Part shown: positions 57,863 to 61,672 of the stretch, piece by piece | How positions within the stretch are numbered: the first letter of the stretch is position 1 | Layout: the number at the start of each line of letters is the position of its first letter | NCBI GenBank assembly: GCA_038230275.1 | Contig: JBBRNO010000024.1 | Location: 1 to 61,672, forward strand | Source: JANXXV01 sp038230275 | GTDB taxonomy: Bacteria > Acidobacteriota > Terriglobia > Bryobacterales > Bryobacteraceae | Direction of reading: 5' to 3' | DNA: 61,672 nt | Position numbers and translations under genes: made by a program | Notes under the pieces: generated by a model | Database searches by the model: none | The model's input: the letters and a program-made list of their open reading frames with translations, nothing else | Told to the model about the DNA's origin: nothing

Positions 57863-60800
57863 ATGAATAAATCCGTCTTACTATATCTCTGCGCGATTGG
57901 CGCGGCACTACTCCCTCAAGCTGAGGCGCAATCCCCGTTGAACGCGAACGCCAGCCGGGCGGTTGGCACACCATTTCTTACTCCGAAGAGTGTCAATCCG
58001 AACGTCGCGGAAGGCCGTGAATTCGAGAGTCCCCTCGGTGTGGCGATTGACACCAGTTCCACGCCGCCTGCCGTTTATGTGGCGGACACCTCTAATAGCC
58101 GCGTGATGGGCTGGAAGAATGCGTCGGTATTTTCCAACGGCCAGCCGGCCGATATCATCATCGGCCAACTCGACAAATATTCCACCAGCAGTCTGGGACC
58201 GGGGACTTCGCGCTCCACTGGACTGAACGCCCCTGTCGCGGTAGCAGTAGACTCCAAGGGCAATCTCTACGTGGCCGACGCAGGGAACAACCGCATCATG
58301 CGCTATCCGAAGCCGACGGCCAACAACGACGACGTGAAGACGCCGGACATGGTGATCGGCCAGACAACCTTTAACGCGAACGCGGCGAATTCCGGGGGCG
58401 TTTCCGAGAAGACCATCGCCCTGTCGGTTCCCGGACTACTGTCGCGAAGCGCGCTGGTCTTCGACAAAGACGGCAATCTGTGGTTCTCTGATACGCTGAA
58501 TCACCGCGTGCTGCGCTACCCCGCGTCAGCGCTGAACTCGGGTGCGAACGCGCCTTCGGCGGATGTAGTGATCGGGCAATTCAGCTTTACGGCCAACGGG
58601 GCGCCGCCGCTTGGCAACGATACCCTCAACAACGCCGCCCGGTTGAATAAGTCAGCGATCTACCAGCCTTCGGGGCTTGCCTTCGATCCCACGGGACGGC
58701 TCTACGTCTGCGATAGTCTGGCCCGCTGTCTTGTGTTTGTGGGACAACTGGTGACCGGAGCCTCGGCGGTGCGGATCATGGGAATCAACGTGGTTACGGC
58801 CGGGCAAGCCAATCCGCCGCCTATTACGGAATATACGTTGAGCGGTCCGGAAGGCATCATCATGATCGGGAATAACCCCACTGTGTTCGATGCCACGTTG
58901 AACCGGATTCTGCGTTATGACGCATTTGAGACCTGGCCGGCGGAATCGCAGATTCCAGCGTCTACAGACACCGTGCCCAGGGGCACTCAGTTTTTCCTCT
59001 CCCCTGCGGCTAAGAGCGTGATCGGCCAGGCGGATTTTGTGACGGTGAAACCCAATCGCGGGCTTGGGGCCGCCACCGAAGCCAGCCTTTCCGGTGCGGT
59101 TTCCGGAGCGATGTTGGGGACGGAAATGTTCGTCGTCGACAGTTCGAATCACCGGGTGCTGGTGTTCCCGACGCAGGTGCTGGGGTCGGGTGCGTCGCGC
59201 GTACTGGGCCAGGATAACTTTGCGGCAAACGCACCCAATTTAATCGAAGGCAAGGAGTTCTTCCTTTACAACGGCTTGTCGAGCGCTCAGAACCAGACCG
59301 GCGATTTCAGCGATGGCGGCGGCGTGGCGGTTGACTTGAAGTCTTCCATCCCGCGGCTCTACGTTGCCGATACCTACAACAACCGCATTCTGGGATTCAA
59401 GGACGCCCGCCGCGTGAGGCCGGGCGATAAGGCGGACATTGTCATTGGCCAGGCCGACTTCAGCCGCAGCGTTGTGAATGCCCCGCAGGGGCAACCCACT
59501 CTGCCGATGGACGTGGGCCTCTACCATCCCTCCGGCGTCGCCATAGATGCCAATGGAGCGCTTTGGGTTTGTGATTCCGGCAACGGCCGGGTGCTGCGCT
59601 TTCCTCGTCCATTCGATACGCAAGGCCGGCAGCGTCCCGATCTGGTGATCGGCCAAAGCGGGTTGTTCGCCAAGATCACCGATCCGTCGCGGAACACAAT
59701 GGCTTATCCCACCAGCGTTGCCTTTACCATCGACGGGCATTTGCTGGTGTCCGATGCCATCCATAACCGTGTGCTGTTTTTCCGTAAACCAACCGGAGGC
59801 GACTTTAGCAACGGCCAGAGCGCTGAGAAGGTAATCGGCCAGGTTGACTTCAATACCGGCACCCGTGGTGCCGGGCCTAACCGCTTTGCTTCCCCGCGCG
59901 GCATCTCCACCGATACTGATGATCGCCTTTACGTGGCCGACCCCGGAAACAACCGGATCGTCATCTATGACCGAATCCCGAACGCTTCGAACGATCCGCA
60001 ACCGGCCACGGTGATTCCGAACCTGGTCACCCCACAGGCGGTGTTTGTGAGCGCGCTAACGGGTGAGATCTGGGCTGCTGACACTAGGTCAAACCGGGCG
60101 CTTCGATTTCCCAGATTCGATCGTCTGGTCTTAAGCTCAGCGCCGGACTATTCGATCCCCGTGTTGGTTCCTATCGCCGTGACACAGGACGCGTTTGGAA
60201 ACCTGTTCGTGGCCGAAGGCGGGTATAATCGCGTTTCCATTTTCTTCAACGGACTGGCGACTACCAATGCAGCGAATGGAAATGATGTGCGTCTGGCTCC
60301 TGGGATGATCGCCTCGGTTTTCCCGCAAGCTCCTAACGTTCCTTTTGGAGACCAAACCGCGGCGGCGCCTTCGGTTCCGCTGCCGACGACGATGGGTGAC
60401 ATTCAGGTTCTAGTGAACGATGTTCCCACGCCGCTATTTTACGTTTCTCCGGGACAGATCAACTTCCTGGTACCGATGAACATCGCGACCTCGGGTACGG
60501 CTGAATTTCAGGTTGTAAGGCCGTCGCTTGGTCAGATTCTGGCGAGTGGCAGCGCGACGTTGGACCGGGTGGCTCCGGCTCTGTTTGCCACCAATGGCGC
60601 CGGTGGTCAACTGGCGGCCATCAATGCGGAAGACCCGCCTCCCAACAACGTAAACAGTCCAACGAACATGATCAGCCGGGGGAAGGTGATCACCCTCTAC
60701 GGCACAGGTGCGGGATTTGTAACCGGGGCGCCTCCTGATGGGAGTGCCGCGACGGGGGCCGTCAACACGGATGCGCAGCCGCCCGCAGTGAGAGTGTTGA

Positions 60801-61006
60801 TCGGCGCTGAATTCGTGCCGGATGCCAATATCCTGTACTCCGGACTAGCGCCTGGGTTCCCGGGTCTGTGGCAGCTGAATGTGAAGATACCGGATACGGT
60901 GGTGCCGAATCCGGCGACGGTGGTTGTTGTGCAGATCTACAGCATCAACAGCAACTCGGGGAAGGGCAATCAACGGTTGGTATCGACGATTGCGGTCAAG
61001 CAGTAG
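57863..61006 (+). CDS. Secreted NHL-repeat propeller protein with TIGR03437 C-terminus
   Basis: A 1047-residue protein. A signal peptide (LLYLCAIGAALLPQAEAQSP) is followed by many NHL-type units such as GVAIDTSSTPPAVYVADTSN, VAVDSKGNLYVADAGNNRIM and GVAIDANGALWVCDSGNGRV, enough for two propellers (about 50-800). The C-terminal 230 residues are TIGR03437 (LFYVSPGQINFLVPMNIATS, ISRGKVITLYGTGAGF, GLWQLNVKIPDTVVPNPATV). It is probably cell-surface or secreted; the propeller suggests ligand or protein binding. It is divergent from mqnA. Confidence 0.9.
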   Translation: MNKSVLLYLCAIGAALLPQAEAQSPLNANASRAVGTPFLTPKSVNPNVAEGREFESPLGVAIDTSSTPPAVYVADTSNSRVMGWKNASVFSNGQPADIIIGQLDKYSTSSLGPGTSRSTGLNAPVAVAVDSKGNLYVADAGNNRIMRYPKPTANNDDVKTPDMVIGQTTFNANAANSGGVSEKTIALSVPGLLSRSALVFDKDGNLWFSDTLNHRVLRYPASALNSGANAPSADVVIGQFSFTANGAPPLGNDTLNNAARLNKSAIYQPSGLAFDPTGRLYVCDSLARCLVFVGQLVTGASAVRIMGINVVTAGQANPPPITEYTLSGPEGIIMIGNNPTVFDATLNRILRYDAFETWPAESQIPASTDTVPRGTQFFLSPAAKSVIGQADFVTVKPNRGLGAATEASLSGAVSGAMLGTEMFVVDSSNHRVLVFPTQVLGSGASRVLGQDNFAANAPNLIEGKEFFLYNGLSSAQNQTGDFSDGGGVAVDLKSSIPRLYVADTYNNRILGFKDARRVRPGDKADIVIGQADFSRSVVNAPQGQPTLPMDVGLYHPSGVAIDANGALWVCDSGNGRVLRFPRPFDTQGRQRPDLVIGQSGLFAKITDPSRNTMAYPTSVAFTIDGHLLVSDAIHNRVLFFRKPTGGDFSNGQSAEKVIGQVDFNTGTRGAGPNRFASPRGISTDTDDRLYVADPGNNRIVIYDRIPNASNDPQPATVIPNLVTPQAVFVSALTGEIWAADTRSNRALRFPRFDRLVLSSAPDYSIPVLVPIAVTQDAFGNLFVAEGGYNRVSIFFNGLATTNAANGNDVRLAPGMIASVFPQAPNVPFGDQTAAAPSVPLPTTMGDIQVLVNDVPTPLFYVSPGQINFLVPMNIATSGTAEFQVVRPSLGQILASGSATLDRVAPALFATNGAGGQLAAINAEDPPPNNVNSPTNMISRGKVITLYGTGAGFVTGAPPDGSAATGAVNTDAQPPAVRVLIGAEFVPDANILYSGLAPGFPGLWQLNVKIPDTVVPNPATVVVVQIYSINSNSGKGNQRLVSTIAVKQ

Positions 61007-61008
61007 GT

Positions 61009-61672
61009 TTACTTGATCCGGATCTTCACTTCATTGCTGCGCACGCCGCCAATGGAAATGCTCAGCGGTTGCAAACCGCTGGGTATCCCATCCGGGATCT
61101 GCACGTTTACTTGATTCAAGCCTGGAAAGCCTGGAGCCGAGCCGCTGAACAGTACCTTCGCGGCGACACCGGCAACCGATGCTTCCACCGGAGACTGGAG
61201 TGTGCCCAAGCCGGTGGCATAGATCTCAAATATGTTTGGGGCGGCTGTCGTAAGGATTGCGCCCAAGCCGGTGGCCGTGTCAAAGAAGATTCCTGGCGAC
61301 GCCGGCAGCAAGGCAACGCTTGCGGAGGAGGACCCGGCTGTGGTGGTGACGGCGACGTCCACCTTCGATCCTGCCGTGCCGGCCGGTACCAGGAAGTTGA
61401 TTTGGCGGTTGCCGGAATAGAAGACCTGGCTGGGCTGGCCATTAACGAGCACGCTGCCGGAGGCCAGGTTCGATCCAAAGATGGTGGCGATTCCGCCCGG
61501 CGAAATTCCCGGCGCATACGATGCGGCATTCACCACGCTGGCCGCTGCGAAGTTCGGAGTACCTAACGCGGCTGCTACCACGCCTGTGCTGCCGATGGAT
61601 GCGGTCAGCTCGTTAAGGGGCCCGGGGCCGGGCTTCCAGCGGAACCGGGCGATGCCCAACTCGTCGGTTACA
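61009..61672 (-). CDS. TIGR03437-domain protein, 3' part (runs off the window)
   Basis: The frame is open to the last base of the window, where it reads VTDELGIARFRWKPGPGPL. The rest is a whole TIGR03437 domain (ASVVNAASYAPGISPGGIAT, IFGSNLASGSVLVNGQPSQV, NQVNVQIPDGIPSGLQPLSI). The missing 5' part is likely a propeller or other secreted module. It is convergent with the NHL protein gene with only 2 bp between the stops. Confidence 0.85.
   Translation of the reverse strand, partial: VTDELGIARFRWKPGPGPLNELTASIGSTGVVAAALGTPNFAAASVVNAASYAPGISPGGIATIFGSNLASGSVLVNGQPSQVFYSGNRQINFLVPAGTAGSKVDVAVTTTAGSSSASVALLPASPGIFFDTATGLGAILTTAAPNIFEIYATGLGTLQSPVEASVAGVAAKVLFSGSAPGFPGLNQVNVQIPDGIPSGLQPLSISIGGVRSNEVKIRIK

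Noticed and set aside
1..61672. CRISPR array
   Set aside because: No set of regularly spaced short repeats was seen and no cas gene is present.

Overview
The window looks like part of a high-GC genome from the Acidobacteriota, most likely the Solibacteres/Bryobacterales branch. The clues are four proteins with the acidobacterial C-terminal domain usually catalogued as TIGR03437 (34896-36236, 36293-37099, 57863-61006 and the partial gene at 61009), a VWFA-related acidobacterial-type protein (44562-45479), two MacB-type permeases without an ATPase, a futalosine menaquinone pathway pair (mqnA-mqnC), and many TPR and beta-propeller secreted proteins. No phylogenetic search was run, so this is inference from gene content.

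Layout. 1-330: a broken tyrosine-recombinase tail beside tRNA-Thr(CGT), the scar of an old integration. 369-7016: sugar-binding lipoprotein, Rieske protein, mutM, folP, then tyrS coupled to two MacB-like permeases. 7044-8185: decayed nucleotidyl cyclase and a hicB-hicA toxin-antitoxin pair that share a divergent start. 8243-25045: eight same-strand genes joined almost throughout by start/stop overlaps. They encode a propeller protein, a VIT-VWA protein, a 2314-residue TPR protein, a DUF3352-like protein, a penicillin-binding-type transpeptidase domain, a SpoIID-type lytic enzyme, an alpha/beta hydrolase and a truncated glycosidase. This is the best candidate for an undescribed envelope system. 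25042-27787 is a MoxR-type AAA+ and VWA pair, divergent from a TrmB-type regulator. 28806-33872 is a uvrA operon with three secreted companions, divergent from mutY.

Accessory centre, 37100-40005. A roughly 156-bp MITE-like repeat with about 31-bp inverted ends has been split by an IS110-family element. The non-coding left end of that element looks like a bridge-RNA gene and carries a 10-nt match to its own target. A second, uninterrupted MITE copy at 55253-55408 supplies the empty site, and that copy has cut off a CopG-like antitoxin gene. Two tandem Uma2 nuclease genes next to the IS are both broken.

40022-50000: nucleoside salvage (phosphorylase, NupC-type transporter, deoA), suhB, an Hfq-like gene, a VWA protein, a MoaD-MoaE fusion, a thioesterase, two eroded pseudogenes and a large zinc metalloprotease. 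50087-51335: a DAHP synthase gene preceded by an apparent leader-peptide attenuator (17-codon leader rich in Phe, Tyr and Trp, alternative hairpins, strong terminator). 51345-55225: secreted and membrane proteins of the DUF2157/DUF4401/GDYXXLXY type. 55409-61672: a decayed BrnTA-like locus, mqnC and mqnA, an NHL-propeller protein and the 3' part of another TIGR03437 gene that runs off the window.
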